Shown here piece after piece: positions 17,209-25,928 of a DNA stretch of 64,000 nucleotides. Below the pieces are notes generated by a model. That model ran no database searches and had not been told where the DNA came from. It saw only the letters and a program-made list of their open reading frames with translations. The translations under genes and the position numbers were made by a program. Source of the stretch: Bradymonas sp963697525 (GTDB taxonomy: Bacteria > Myxococcota_A > Bradymonadia > Bradymonadales > Bradymonadaceae). Numbering within the stretch: position 1 is the stretch's first letter; each line of letters begins with the position of its first letter. The stretch spans positions 5,890,001-5,954,000 of the forward strand of contig OY969087.1 in assembly GCA_963697525.1 (NCBI GenBank), read 5' to 3'.

Positions 17209-18312
17209 ATGACAACGACAATCGTCGGATTATTCGACCACGAACAATCCGCGCTCGAGCTCGAGCGCGCCATCATCGACCACGGGATCGACCACGACCA
17301 GGTGGAGACGCTGACCTGGCGGAGCCTCTCGGAGGGCAACGACCCGTGGGGCATCGGCGAAGCGCGCTCCCGCGGCGAGCAGCCCAGCCAGCACCTGATC
17401 GACCACCTGACCGACCACGGGGTGCCCGAGAGCGACGCGCGCGACTTCGCCGAAGCCGTGCGCCGCGGCGGCAACCTGGTGCTCACCGAGGTCGACGACG
17501 ACGAGGTCGACGAGATCTCGCGGCTAATGGACCAGGAGGAAGCCGTCGACCTCGAGGAGCGCCGTGCGCTGTGGGCCCAGGAGGAACACGCCGATCTGGA
17601 GCCCTCCGGCGACCTGTACACCCCCGAGGAGGTCGACACCGAGCGCCAGCGCACCCTCGGGGTGGGCGACGAGGCGCGCATTCAAACCGCCAAGGAGGAG
17701 ATGCGTGTGGGCAAGCGCGAGGTGCTCGGCAAGGGCGTGCGCATCCACAAGCACGTCGAGGAGAAGCCGGTCAAGGAGGACATCAAGCTGCGCGAGGAGC
17801 ACATCGACATCGAGCGCAAGAAGGTCGACAAGCCCATCACCTCCGAAGAGCCGTTCAAGGAGGAGACCATCGAGCTGACCGAGCACGGCGAGGAGCCGGT
17901 GGTCGAGAAAAAAGCGCGTGTCGAAGAGGAGATCGTCGCCGGCGTGCACGCCGAAGAGCGCACCGAGACCGTCGAGGACACGCTGCGCGAGACGGTGGTC
18001 GACATCGAAAATATCAACCAGGGACTCGAGTCCGAGCGCAAATATGCCTCGTTCGAGCCCGACTTTCGCGAGCACTACAACAACAACTATGCCGCGCGAG
18101 GTGGGTCGTACTCCGACTATGAGCCCGCCTACCGCTACGGGCACGCCTTCGGCTCCGAGAAGCGCTACCGCGACCGTGACTACGACATGGTCGAGCCCGA
18201 CCTGCGCCGCTCCTACGAGAGCAAATACGGTGAGGGCAGCTTCGAGGATTATAGCGACGCGGCGCGCTACGGCTTCGAATCCGCACGCAGCCGCCGCTCC
18301 GAGCGCCTCTAA
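17209..18312 (+). CDS. DUF2382-domain stress protein with N-terminal YflT-like domain (second copy)
   Basis: A 367-residue soluble protein in three parts. Residues 1-100 resemble the YflT/general-stress module (TIVGLFDHEQSALELERAI). The middle (about 155-265) is DUF2382, with repeated amphipathic segments EEMRVGKREV, VEEKPVKEDIKLREEHIDIERK and ARVEEEIVAGVHAEE. The C-terminal part (about 285-367) is rich in Tyr, Arg and Asp and contains YRYGHAFGSEKRYRDRDYD, similar to the tails of cyanobacterial and Deinococcus relatives. The ATG has an excellent site (AGAGGAGG). It lies 59 bases downstream of the first DUF2382 gene and ends before a hairpin shared with the convergent desaturase. A stress-protection role is inferred from the family. 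Confidence 0.88.
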   Translation: MTTTIVGLFDHEQSALELERAIIDHGIDHDQVETLTWRSLSEGNDPWGIGEARSRGEQPSQHLIDHLTDHGVPESDARDFAEAVRRGGNLVLTEVDDDEVDEISRLMDQEEAVDLEERRALWAQEEHADLEPSGDLYTPEEVDTERQRTLGVGDEARIQTAKEEMRVGKREVLGKGVRIHKHVEEKPVKEDIKLREEHIDIERKKVDKPITSEEPFKEETIELTEHGEEPVVEKKARVEEEIVAGVHAEERTETVEDTLRETVVDIENINQGLESERKYASFEPDFREHYNNNYAARGGSYSDYEPAYRYGHAFGSEKRYRDRDYDMVEPDLRRSYESKYGEGSFEDYSDAARYGFESARSRRSERL

Positions 18313-18342
18313 GGGATGATGAGCTTGAAATGGGATAGGTGA

Positions 18343-18378
18343 GACGCCCCACGCTGCCGTCGTGCAGCGCGGGGCGTC
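18343..18378. terminator. Bidirectional hairpin between DUF2382 and desaturase genes
   Basis: An inverted repeat pairs GACGCCCCACGCTGC (18343-18357) with GCAGCGCGGGGCGTC (18364-18378), one mismatch in 15 pairs and a six-base loop. It lies in the 70-base gap between two convergent genes, where a shared terminator is expected. No run of T follows on either strand, so it may be a structural stop rather than a classic intrinsic terminator. Confidence 0.65.
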
Positions 18379-18382
18379 GTAG

Positions 18383-19537
18383 TCAGGTGGCCAACTCGGC
18401 GCCGGGCACGCCCTGCTCGACGCTTCGGCCCAGCTTGCGCAGGTGGCGGAAATGCGAGCGGATACCCCCGCGCAGGGTCGGCTGGGCCAGATACGGAATG
18501 CCGTACTCGGCGCAGGTCTGCTCGACGATGGGGGCGATCGCCGGGTAGTGAATATGCGAGATGCGCGGGAAGAGGTGATGCTCGACCTGGAAGTTCAGGC
18601 CCCCGATATACCAGCTCAGCAAGCGATTATCGCGCGCGAAGTCCACCGTGGTCATCAACTGGTGGACCGCCCAGTCGTGCTCCATCTGATGGTCGTCGGG
18701 CACCGCCGGAAACGACGCCTCCTCGACGCAATGGGCGAGCTGGAAGACCGTGGCCAACGTCATCCCCTGCACGAACGAGGCGAGCAGATAGAACACGATG
18801 ACCCAGCCGACCGGAAACAGCAGGCTGGGCACGACGAACGCCAGCGTAAACCACACGAGCTTGCCGCCCACCAAAATGAACGCGTCTTTGCCCTTCGGGC
18901 GGGGCATCTCCCGGCCACCCACCCGCCCGGTGGCCCAGCAGTAAAAGTCATCCCAGAACTGCCACTTGGCGACCAGAAGCCCGTACAACGGCCAGATGTA
19001 CAGGTGCTGGAAGCGGTGAAACGGCAGACGGCGCTGCTCGGGCGACAGCCGCCCCAAAACCCCCACGTCGATGTCGTCGTCGTGGCCGTCGAGGTTGGCA
19101 AACGAGTGGTGCAGCATGTTGTGCTTGACGTTCCACACGTACGAGCTGCCCCCGAGCACGTCCAGGGACATGAACAACAGCGAATTGAGCAGGTTGTTCT
19201 TTGAATAGGCGCGGTGGCCGGCGTCGTGCATGATGCTAAAGCCGATGCCGGCGGCGGCCAGCCCCATCGAGACGGCGGCGAGCACGCGCACCCAGGCGCT
19301 CACAGGGGCGAAGACGAGCACGCTATAAGACAGGCCCATCCACGCCAAGATGGTCGCCGTCTTGACGTACATGGCGAGTTGATCGCGGCGGTCGAGCCCG
19401 GACTCCTCGAAATAGGCGTCGACACGTTGGCGCAGAGTTCGACGAAAGTCGCCCTGACGAGCAAATTTCACATTGGGCGAGCGATTAGGCTGATCTTTCT
19501 GCATGGAGGCTACTGGGGTACTTGGGGTCAGGGGCAT
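18383..19537 (-). CDS. Membrane fatty acid desaturase
   Basis: A 384-residue integral membrane di-iron desaturase that introduces a double bond into an acyl chain. The three histidine boxes are present: HDAGH (near residue 103), HNMLHH (near 138) and QVEHHLFP (near 325). Hydrophobic stretches flank them, as in acyl-lipid and linoleoyl-CoA-type desaturases. The sequence resembles the front-end/linoleoyl-CoA group, because the third box has Gln before the histidines (QxxHH). Such enzymes use an electron donor such as ferredoxin or a cytochrome b5-like protein; none is fused. The ATG at 19537 and another at 19504 both lack a clear ribosome-binding site; the desaturase homology starts after both. 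Confidence 0.92.
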   Translation of the reverse strand: MPLTPSTPVASMQKDQPNRSPNVKFARQGDFRRTLRQRVDAYFEESGLDRRDQLAMYVKTATILAWMGLSYSVLVFAPVSAWVRVLAAVSMGLAAAGIGFSIMHDAGHRAYSKNNLLNSLLFMSLDVLGGSSYVWNVKHNMLHHSFANLDGHDDDIDVGVLGRLSPEQRRLPFHRFQHLYIWPLYGLLVAKWQFWDDFYCWATGRVGGREMPRPKGKDAFILVGGKLVWFTLAFVVPSLLFPVGWVIVFYLLASFVQGMTLATVFQLAHCVEEASFPAVPDDHQMEHDWAVHQLMTTVDFARDNRLLSWYIGGLNFQVEHHLFPRISHIHYPAIAPIVEQTCAEYGIPYLAQPTLRGGIRSHFRHLRKLGRSVEQGVPGAELAT

Positions 19538-19599
19538 ACTTTACACGACTAACACAATATTTCCGCGAGAGAAAACAATCCCGGCATGACTAAATGGAT

Positions 19600-20655
19600 T
19601 CACGGGCTAACCACTGTCAACTGCACACCGACCCCATTGGGAGCGGGTCCGAGCTGCCAGGCGACATCGTCATCGTTTCCCTCGAAAAGCGACTGCGGCT
19701 TTCCATCGGGGCCGAAGCGACGCCAATACGAGATGTTGGCGAAGAGAAATCCGATCGCCCCGCCGGCGATGACGTCGCTGGGATGGTGACGCCCGTCGAT
19801 GACGCGCGAGCCGGCCACGAAGGTGGCCAGGCCCATGAGCACGCTGTCGGCGGCGACGCCGGCCGCGCGGCTCTCCGGGGTGGCGCCCGCCCCCCAGATA
19901 TAGTGGCCGCCGATGACCAGCGAGGTGTACGTGGCCGTGCTGAACGACATCGAGCTGTGCCCGGACACGAAGCTGCGGCGTCCATCCAAGAATAGCTTGT
20001 CGGCGGTGGCGGGGTCGCTCGACAGTCCCTGGTTGCGATACCCGCCGCAATCGAGGTTGCGGGCCTTGCCGGTCGCGCACAGGTAGCGCCGCGCGCGGTC
20101 GGCAAAATCGGGACGAAGCCGGCCGACCTCGGGCTTGATCAGGTTGGTGACCCCCGCCGTCAGCGCGGTGGCCTCCAAAAAACCGATGACCGTGTCGTGG
20201 AATTGGCGCGCCGAGCCGGTGCCGTCGTGCCAGTCCATGCCTTCCAGGGCGCCCAGATAGATGCCCGCCGCGCCGATCCCGGCGATGACCCACTCCTTGG
20301 GCACCGTCTCGCCCTGCCCCTCGGGAAGATAGGGCCGGGAGATGTCGCTATACTGGAGCAGCTTGGAGGGGTGTTGGGGATCGTAGGCCGGCCCGATGAG
20401 CGCGGGGGTCGACGGAGTCATCTGCTGGCCGACCACAAAGGCGGTCGTCCCCGCGGCGATCAGGCCGTAGTCGATCAGATACCACGGGGTCCACCAATCG
20501 TCGTGCGGATCGATCGCCGACCCCTGCTGGACAGGCGTCGTGGCCGGCCCATCGTCGGCCGGCTGGGCGTTCGCCAGCGCCGGATTCGCCAGCAGTAGCA
20601 CGGCGAGGAGGAGCGAGAACAGCCGTCCTCCGGCAGGTGCAACTTTTGATGACAT
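19600..20655 (-). CDS. PAP2-superfamily phosphatase, exported
   Basis: A 351-residue protein with a signal peptide (cleavage near ANA-QP). The three acid-phosphatase motifs of the PAP2 family are present in order: KPEVGRLRP (K-x6-RP), SGHSSMS (SGH) and SRVIDGRHHPSD (SR-x5-H-x3-D). The catalytic residues are therefore intact. It should dephosphorylate a lipid phosphate or phosphorylated small molecule in the periplasm or membrane; the substrate is unknown. The ATG at 20655 has GGAG eight bases upstream and starts the signal peptide; a start at 20676 is less likely. It is transcribed towards the desaturase, but 62 bases separate them. Confidence 0.9.
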   Translation of the reverse strand: MSSKVAPAGGRLFSLLLAVLLLANPALANAQPADDGPATTPVQQGSAIDPHDDWWTPWYLIDYGLIAAGTTAFVVGQQMTPSTPALIGPAYDPQHPSKLLQYSDISRPYLPEGQGETVPKEWVIAGIGAAGIYLGALEGMDWHDGTGSARQFHDTVIGFLEATALTAGVTNLIKPEVGRLRPDFADRARRYLCATGKARNLDCGGYRNQGLSSDPATADKLFLDGRRSFVSGHSSMSFSTATYTSLVIGGHYIWGAGATPESRAAGVAADSVLMGLATFVAGSRVIDGRHHPSDVIAGGAIGFLFANISYWRRFGPDGKPQSLFEGNDDDVAWQLGPAPNGVGVQLTVVSP

Positions 20656-20837
20656 CCAGACTGCTCCAAAACCCAATTGTGCGATTCGAACGAGCCTATT
20701 GTATTAAGGATCATTCGATAGGTCCAGCCGAATGAGCATCCGCGACGCCTTTGGCGGCCGCTGCGGGGTTGCGCTACCATCCGACTGTGGAATACTGAGC
20801 GGTGTTCGACTCGACCCGTCCACGAGGAAAGTACGGT

Positions 20838-22022
20838 ATGGCTGACAAGAATTTGCTGATGATCCCCGGGCCCATCGAGGTCTCTCCCGCGGTACTCGAC
20901 GCCTTCGAGACGCCTCCGCCGAGCCACCTGGCGCCGGATTTCATGGAGAGGTTTGGCCGGGCGCTGGAGTTGATGCGCGCCCTCTGGTGCGCCTCGCCGG
21001 ACAGCCAGCCCTTCGTCATCGCCGGCAGCGGCACCATCGCCATGGATATGGCGGTCAACAATATCGTCGAGCCCGGCCAGCGCGCGCTGGTGGTCAACAC
21101 CGGCTATTTCTCCGACCGCATGGCCGAGATGGTGCGCCGTCGCGGGGTCGACGTCGTCGAGGTCGGCGCCGAGCCGGGCGAAGCGCCGGCGATCGACGCG
21201 ATCGCGGCCGCCCTCGATGCCCACGACGTCGACGCCGTCTTCGCTACCCACGTGGACACCTCCACGGGGGTACGCGTCGACGCGCAGGCGATCGCCGAGC
21301 TCGCCCGTGACCGGGGTGTGTTGTCGGTCTTCGACGGCGTGTGCGCGACCGCCGCCGAGGAGTTCCAGATGGAGGCGTGGGGCGCCGACGTGTACCTGAC
21401 CGCCTCGCAAAAGGCCGTGGGCGTGCCCCCCGGGCTGGCGCTGATGGTCGTCAGCTCCCGGGCCATCGCCGCGCGCGCGGGATTTTCGACGCCGCCGCCG
21501 CTGTCGATCGACGTCCACGAGTGGACGCCGATCATGCGCGCCTACGAGGAGCGTCGGCCGAGCTACTTCTCCACCCCGGCGACGAACCTGGTGGCGGCGC
21601 TCCATGCCAGCCTGAGCGAGATCGATGCCTATGCGCTCGACGACATGAGCGGCATCGCCGCACGCGTGGCCGCCCACCAGCGCGCCGCTGACGCCATGCG
21701 CGCCGCCTGGAAGACGCTCGGCCTCGAGCTCTTCCCCGCCCGGCCCGAGCTCGCCGCCAACACCCTGAGCGCCATCTTCTACCCCGACGGCGTGGACTCC
21801 TCGCTCGTCGCCAGCATCAAGGAGCGCGGGGTGGTCGTCGCCGGCGGCTTGTACCCCGGCCGCAAACAAGACTACTTCCGCGTGGGCCATATGGGGCACG
21901 TGGTCACCGAGCCCGAAAAACTCGTGTACACCGTACGCGCAGTGGGCGAGGCCCTCGTCGAGCACGGCCACGCGGCCGACGTCGACGCGGCCGTGGGCGC
22001 CGCGCAGGATATCCTGGGTTAA
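20838..22022 (+). CDS. Class V aminotransferase (alanine/serine-glyoxylate type)
   Basis: A 394-residue PLP enzyme. It begins with the family hallmark MIPGPIEVSP. Further landmarks are SGTIAMDMAVNN for phosphate binding, the Asp in SVFDGVCA, and the PLP-binding Lys in YLTASQKAVGVPPG. The pattern fits the alanine-glyoxylate / serine-glyoxylate / phosphonate aminotransferase branch, which moves an amino group between small amino acids and 2-oxo acids. The ATG at 20838 has GAGGAAA about nine bases upstream, better than an earlier in-frame start at 20802. It stands alone, divergent from the PAP2 gene, and is followed by a hairpin. Confidence 0.93.
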   Translation: MADKNLLMIPGPIEVSPAVLDAFETPPPSHLAPDFMERFGRALELMRALWCASPDSQPFVIAGSGTIAMDMAVNNIVEPGQRALVVNTGYFSDRMAEMVRRRGVDVVEVGAEPGEAPAIDAIAAALDAHDVDAVFATHVDTSTGVRVDAQAIAELARDRGVLSVFDGVCATAAEEFQMEAWGADVYLTASQKAVGVPPGLALMVVSSRAIAARAGFSTPPPLSIDVHEWTPIMRAYEERRPSYFSTPATNLVAALHASLSEIDAYALDDMSGIAARVAAHQRAADAMRAAWKTLGLELFPARPELAANTLSAIFYPDGVDSSLVASIKERGVVVAGGLYPGRKQDYFRVGHMGHVVTEPEKLVYTVRAVGEALVEHGHAADVDAAVGAAQDILG

Positions 22023-22027
22023 TCCGC

Positions 22028-22051
22028 AGCGACGGCGCGGAGGCCGTCGCT
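22028..22051. terminator. Hairpin between convergent aminotransferase and esterase genes
   Basis: AGCGACGGC (22028-22036) pairs perfectly with GCCGTCGCT (22043-22051) around a six-base loop, six bases after the aminotransferase stop and in the 86-base gap before the convergent esterase end. There is no T tract. A bidirectional terminator is the simplest reading. Confidence 0.55.
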
Positions 22052-22108
22052 CCAAGCATGGGCGCCACGCCTCCGCTCATCCGCTCCACGCCCCGCGCCA
22101 CAGGCGCC

Positions 22109-23155
22109 TTAATCGCCGATCTCCAGGCGGAACTCCTCGGCGATGTCGGCCACGGCGTGGCCGGCGGCGTCGAGCATGCCGCCCATCGTGATAAAGCCGT
22201 GCATGAGCCGGTCGAAGCTGCGGTGCACCACGCGCACCCCAGCGTCGCTGAGCTTTTTGGCGTAGGCCTCACCCTCGTCGCGCAGGGGGTCGAACCCCGC
22301 CGTGATCACCACCGCCGGGGGCATCTCGTCGAGCTTGTCGAAGAGGATCGGCGCCACGCGCGGGTCGCCGGAGGCGTCGTAGCCGTTCAGGTAGGTCTGG
22401 GTAAACCAGGTCACCATCGACGTGGTCAGAAAGTAACCCTCATGGAAGTGCTCCAGCGACTCGTAGCCGCCCCGGTTGTCGGTGGCGGGGTAGATGAGCA
22501 GTTGGCGCGCCGGCGGCGCCTCGCCGCGTTCGATGAGCCGCTGGCAGACCACCGTGGCGAGGTTGCCGCCGGCGGAGTCGCCGCCGATGCTCACGCGCTC
22601 GGGGTCGATGCCCAGGTCGTCGGCGTAGGCGCGCACCCATCGGTACACCGCCACACAGTCGTCGACGGCGGCGGGAAACGGGTGCTCGGGCGCCAGCCGG
22701 TAGGCGACGCTGAACACGACACAGCCGGTGCGCTCGGCCAGCGCGCGGCACAGCCCGTCGAAGCCATCGAGCCCGCCGATGACGAAGCCGCCTCCGTGCA
22801 GATACACCAGCGCCGGCTTGCCCGCGCCGTCGCCGGGCCGATACACCCGCACCGGCACCGAGCCTTGGCCGCCCGGTAACCTGCGGTCCTCGACGTCGAA
22901 GAGGGGACGTCGCGGCAGGTCGAACAGCCGGTTGGACATCTCGTAGACCTCGCGCGCCTCGAATGGAGTGAGATCGTCGAGGTTGGGCTGGCCGGAGCTC
23001 TCGAGGAGCGCGAGCAGCACGTGGGCCTGAAAATCCAGCGGCGCGCCGCGATCGTTGGTCGGAGGCGGGCCGAACAGGCGACTGGCCACCGGTTTCGGCA
23101 AACACACCGCGCTTCGCAGCGCGTAATAGCCCATAGCTTCCAGGGGTGTTCTCAC
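22109..23155 (-). CDS. Hormone-sensitive-lipase-family alpha/beta hydrolase
   Basis: A 348-residue esterase. It carries the HSL-family oxyanion motif HGGGF and the nucleophile elbow GDSAGG; the Asp and His of the triad are probably in AGFDPLRDEG and RLMHGF. The GTG start at 23155 overlaps the TGA of the upstream monooxygenase (GTGA) and has GGGGAG about nine bases upstream, so translation is coupled. An esterase coupled to a Baeyer-Villiger-type monooxygenase is a known pairing in which the esterase opens the ester or lactone made by the first enzyme. That joint role is an inference here. No signal peptide is seen, so it should act in the cytoplasm. Confidence 0.92.
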   Translation of the reverse strand: MRTPLEAMGYYALRSAVCLPKPVASRLFGPPPTNDRGAPLDFQAHVLLALLESSGQPNLDDLTPFEAREVYEMSNRLFDLPRRPLFDVEDRRLPGGQGSVPVRVYRPGDGAGKPALVYLHGGGFVIGGLDGFDGLCRALAERTGCVVFSVAYRLAPEHPFPAAVDDCVAVYRWVRAYADDLGIDPERVSIGGDSAGGNLATVVCQRLIERGEAPPARQLLIYPATDNRGGYESLEHFHEGYFLTTSMVTWFTQTYLNGYDASGDPRVAPILFDKLDEMPPAVVITAGFDPLRDEGEAYAKKLSDAGVRVVHRSFDRLMHGFITMGGMLDAAGHAVADIAEEFRLEIGD

Positions 23156-24633
23156 GACGCTTCTCCCCAGGTGAGTCGAAAGTCTTGCAACTTCAGCCGG
23201 CGCGTGCGCAGCCAGTATTCCACGGTATATCCCGGCCACAGCGTGGTATTCTTGCCGTTGTCCTCCAGATACCAGCTCTCGCAGCCCGACTTCCACACCG
23301 TTTGGCCCATGCGCTCCTGGAGGCTGTCGTTGAAGTCGCGGTGCACCGACGGGCGCACGTCCATATAGGTGGCCGCGTATTCGTCGAGCGCCTCGATGGC
23401 CTGGCGAACCAGGCGCGCCTGCGACTCGATCATGAAGATGATCGAGTTATGCCCCAGCCCGGTGTTGGGCCCGACCATCATGAACAGGTTGGGAAAGCCG
23501 GAGACCGCCAGCCCGTAGTAGGCCTCGGCGCCGTCGCGCCAGGCGTCGTTGAGGTCGCGCCCGTCCAGGCCGGTGACCTCGACATGGGACAGGAAGTCGG
23601 TGACGTGAAAGCCGGTGCCGAAGATGACCGCGTCCACCTCGCGCTCGACGCCGTCGTCGGTGACGATGCCGCCGGCGGTGAAGTGGTCGACGGACTCGCA
23701 GACCACCTCGACGTTGGGGCGGTCGAGGCTCTGATAATAGTCGTTGGACATCAGGATGCGCTTGCAGCCCATCGTGTACTCCGGGGTCACCTTGCGGCGA
23801 AGCTCGGGGTCGTCGATGCACGCCTCGATGTGTCGGCGCCCGAAGCGCTCGAAGAACTTCAGAATCCCCGGCCGGCTGACAAACCCCACCGCGCGCATCT
23901 CCTGGAGCCAGTAGATGAACTTGCGGTACGCCCAGTGCACCGGCGGGACGAAGTCGAAGAGGCGCTTTTGCCAGTCGGGAAACTTGCGATCGGGCCGCGG
24001 CAGCACCCACGGAGGGGTGCGCTGGAAGACGTGGAGTTGGTCGACCTGGGGCGCGATCTCGGGGATGAATTGGATGGCGCTCGCCCCGGTGCCGATGGCC
24101 GCCACCCGCTTGCCGCGCAGGTCGTAGTCGTGATCCCAGCGCGCCGAGTGAAACGACACCCCGTCGAAGTCGTCGAGCCCCGCAAACTGGGGGATCTTCG
24201 GGCGGCTCAGCCCCCCGACGCCCAGCACGACCACGCGCGCGTCGATCACCTCGCCGGTGTCGGTCGTCAGCGTCCAACACCCGCTCGTCTGGTCGAAGCG
24301 CGCCGCCCGAATCTCGGTGTCGAACCGCACGTGGTCGTACAGCTCGTATTTGTCGGCCACCTCCACGATGTAGCGCTGGATCTCGGGCTGCGGGCTGTAG
24401 GCGCGCGACCAATGGGGGTTTTGCTCGAAGGAAAACGAATACAGGTGCGACGGGATGTCGCAGGCGCACCCCGGATAGGTGTTGTCGCGCCAGGTCCCGC
24501 CGAACTCGTCGCCGGCCTCGACGATCGTAAACTCCTCGATGCCCGCCTGCTTCAGCTCGATGGCCACACACATGCCGGCAAACCCGGCGCCGATGATGGC
24601 GATGGGCGTCTGGGTGGGTGTCGATGGATTCAT
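23152..24633 (-). CDS. FAD-dependent Baeyer-Villiger-type monooxygenase
   Basis: A 493-residue class B flavin monooxygenase. It has the FAD Rossmann motif GAGFAG near residue 16, a second Rossmann motif GTGASA near residue 186 for NADPH, and between them FDGVSFHSARWD, which fits the Baeyer-Villiger fingerprint FxGxxxHxxxW. It should insert oxygen next to a carbonyl (ketone to ester or lactone) or oxidise a heteroatom, using NADPH and O2. The ATG at 24633 has AGAGG upstream. The coupled esterase gene follows with a 4-base overlap, and a PF10118 gene is divergent across a 187-base AT-rich region. The substrate is unknown; a steroid, alicyclic or long-chain ketone is possible. Confidence 0.93.
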   Translation of the reverse strand: MNPSTPTQTPIAIIGAGFAGMCVAIELKQAGIEEFTIVEAGDEFGGTWRDNTYPGCACDIPSHLYSFSFEQNPHWSRAYSPQPEIQRYIVEVADKYELYDHVRFDTEIRAARFDQTSGCWTLTTDTGEVIDARVVVLGVGGLSRPKIPQFAGLDDFDGVSFHSARWDHDYDLRGKRVAAIGTGASAIQFIPEIAPQVDQLHVFQRTPPWVLPRPDRKFPDWQKRLFDFVPPVHWAYRKFIYWLQEMRAVGFVSRPGILKFFERFGRRHIEACIDDPELRRKVTPEYTMGCKRILMSNDYYQSLDRPNVEVVCESVDHFTAGGIVTDDGVEREVDAVIFGTGFHVTDFLSHVEVTGLDGRDLNDAWRDGAEAYYGLAVSGFPNLFMMVGPNTGLGHNSIIFMIESQARLVRQAIEALDEYAATYMDVRPSVHRDFNDSLQERMGQTVWKSGCESWYLEDNGKNTTLWPGYTVEYWLRTRRLKLQDFRLTWGEAS

Positions 24634-24746
24634 GGCGGCCTCTGGTCCAACAGGTCGCGTCCGGCCGTGATGGCCCCACGGCGGACGCGCCCTCGCGATT
24701 ACCTCTGCGCAAAGATACTGGCAAAGAGCGATGCGCCGAAGTGACC

Positions 24747-24786
24747 TTCGACGCCGTCGATAGTTGAAATTATAATTGAATTCAAT
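24747..24786 (+). promoter_or_regulatory. Divergent promoter/operator region with overlapping palindromes
   Basis: Within the 187-base gap between the divergent monooxygenase and PF10118 genes there is an AT-rich island. It holds two overlapping perfect palindromes, AATTATAATT (24768-24777) and ATTGAATTCAAT (24775-24786). The first includes a perfect TATAAT (24771-24776), with TTCGAC 18 bases upstream as a weak -35 for the rightward gene. Overlap of a -10 box with palindromes suggests a repressor site, for example TetR-type. No regulator gene is adjacent. Confidence 0.45.
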
Positions 24787-24820
24787 CTCAACACAGTCCC
24801 CCGGCGCAACGGAGGCGAAC

Positions 24821-25639
24821 GTGAATCAAACGGTCGAACACGCATCCACCCCGCGGATCGTCATCCGCAAGATGGGGTTTTCCTTCGAGGATTTGCCACG
24901 TCACTGGTTTGGCGGCGATCCCGTGCGCACCCACGTGATCAATGGGCTGCACTTTGTCTTCCCGGCCGGCGAGCGCTTTTTCATTCGCAGCGTCAAGCAG
25001 TTTCGAGACGACGTGCCGCCGTGGCTGCAGGAGCGCATTACCGGCTTTTTTGGCCAGGAAGCCCACCACCAGGCCGAGCACAAGCGCGCCTTTCGCGCGA
25101 TCGAACAACAGGGCTACGACGTCCAGTCTTTCCTGCAATGGTACGAGGGGTGGGCCTACGACGCGATCGAGCCGCGGGTGCGCCCGGTGGCGCGGCTGGC
25201 CACCACCGCCGCGCTGGAGCACTACACGGCGGTGCTCGGCGAGCTCGCCCTGACCGGCGACGTGCTCGACGATTGCCACCCGCTGATGCGCCAGTTGCTA
25301 AAGTGGCACGCCTGCGAGGAGATCGAGCATAAATCGGTGGCCTTCGACGTGCTCCAACACGTCGATCCCCGGTACCGAACGCGGGTGGCCGGCTTTGTGA
25401 TCGGCAGCCTGGTGCTGTTCTTCTTCTGGGGCAGCGGCGCGCTGCACATGCTGCGCCAGGAGCCCGGCCGCGCCCGCCCGTTGGCCTCCGGGCGAGCGTT
25501 GAGCATCCTCGCCGCCACCGCCCGCCACCTGGCCCCGAGGCTGCTGGACTACCTCGCCCCGTCGTTTCACCCCGACGATCACGACAATTACGAGCTCGCC
25601 CGATCCTACCTGGAGGCGATCGGGCGGCTGGAGGCCTGA
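24821..25639 (+). CDS. PF10118-family putative metal-dependent hydrolase
   Basis: A 272-residue protein of the family annotated as predicted metal-dependent hydrolases, thought to be helical di-metal proteins. Likely metal ligands are visible in FGQEAHHQAEH, in a central ALEHYTAVLGE, and in WHACEEIEHKSVAFDVLQ, which together resemble a four-helix di-iron arrangement. One hydrophobic segment (VIGSLVLFFFWGSG) suggests membrane contact. The GTG at 24821 is chosen because GGAGG lies five to six bases upstream; a TTG at 24776 sits inside the promoter palindromes. The gene is divergent from the monooxygenase/esterase pair and may belong to the same catabolic unit. Its reaction is not established. 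Confidence 0.85.
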   Translation: MNQTVEHASTPRIVIRKMGFSFEDLPRHWFGGDPVRTHVINGLHFVFPAGERFFIRSVKQFRDDVPPWLQERITGFFGQEAHHQAEHKRAFRAIEQQGYDVQSFLQWYEGWAYDAIEPRVRPVARLATTAALEHYTAVLGELALTGDVLDDCHPLMRQLLKWHACEEIEHKSVAFDVLQHVDPRYRTRVAGFVIGSLVLFFFWGSGALHMLRQEPGRARPLASGRALSILAATARHLAPRLLDYLAPSFHPDDHDNYELARSYLEAIGRLEA

Positions 25640-25650
25640 ACACGGGGCGC

Positions 25651-25718
25651 GAGCAACAAACGACGCGGCCCGCGCAAATTTTTCGTTTGGTGTTCCGCGG
25701 GCCGCGCTTACGTTGCTC
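25651..25718 (+). terminator. Long stem-loop after the PF10118 gene
   Basis: Two nested arms are visible: GAGCAAC (25651-25657) with GTTGCTC (25712-25718), and a perfect 10-base GCGGCCCGCG (25665-25674) with CGCGGGCCGC (25696-25705). The loop is AT-rich and contains five T in a row. It starts 12 bases after the stop codon, so a terminator is likely. The rest of the gap to 25928 shows no gene. Confidence 0.6.
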
Positions 25719-25928
25719 ACTCGCAGTCGATACGCATTGAACGGGCTCTCGCACACGACCTGGACGCATCTGCGCCAGGCCGACGGCTGGCCGCCTTCTC
25801 GCGGGGATACGACGCCTGCCTTCCGGGGTTTGGAACGTATGAGAGAGGCGGGGCCGAGCCACGCGACGCTCGATGGTGCCCGAATGTGGTGCCCAGGCAA
25901 CTCTGTCCGACGCTGACAGGGGGATTAG

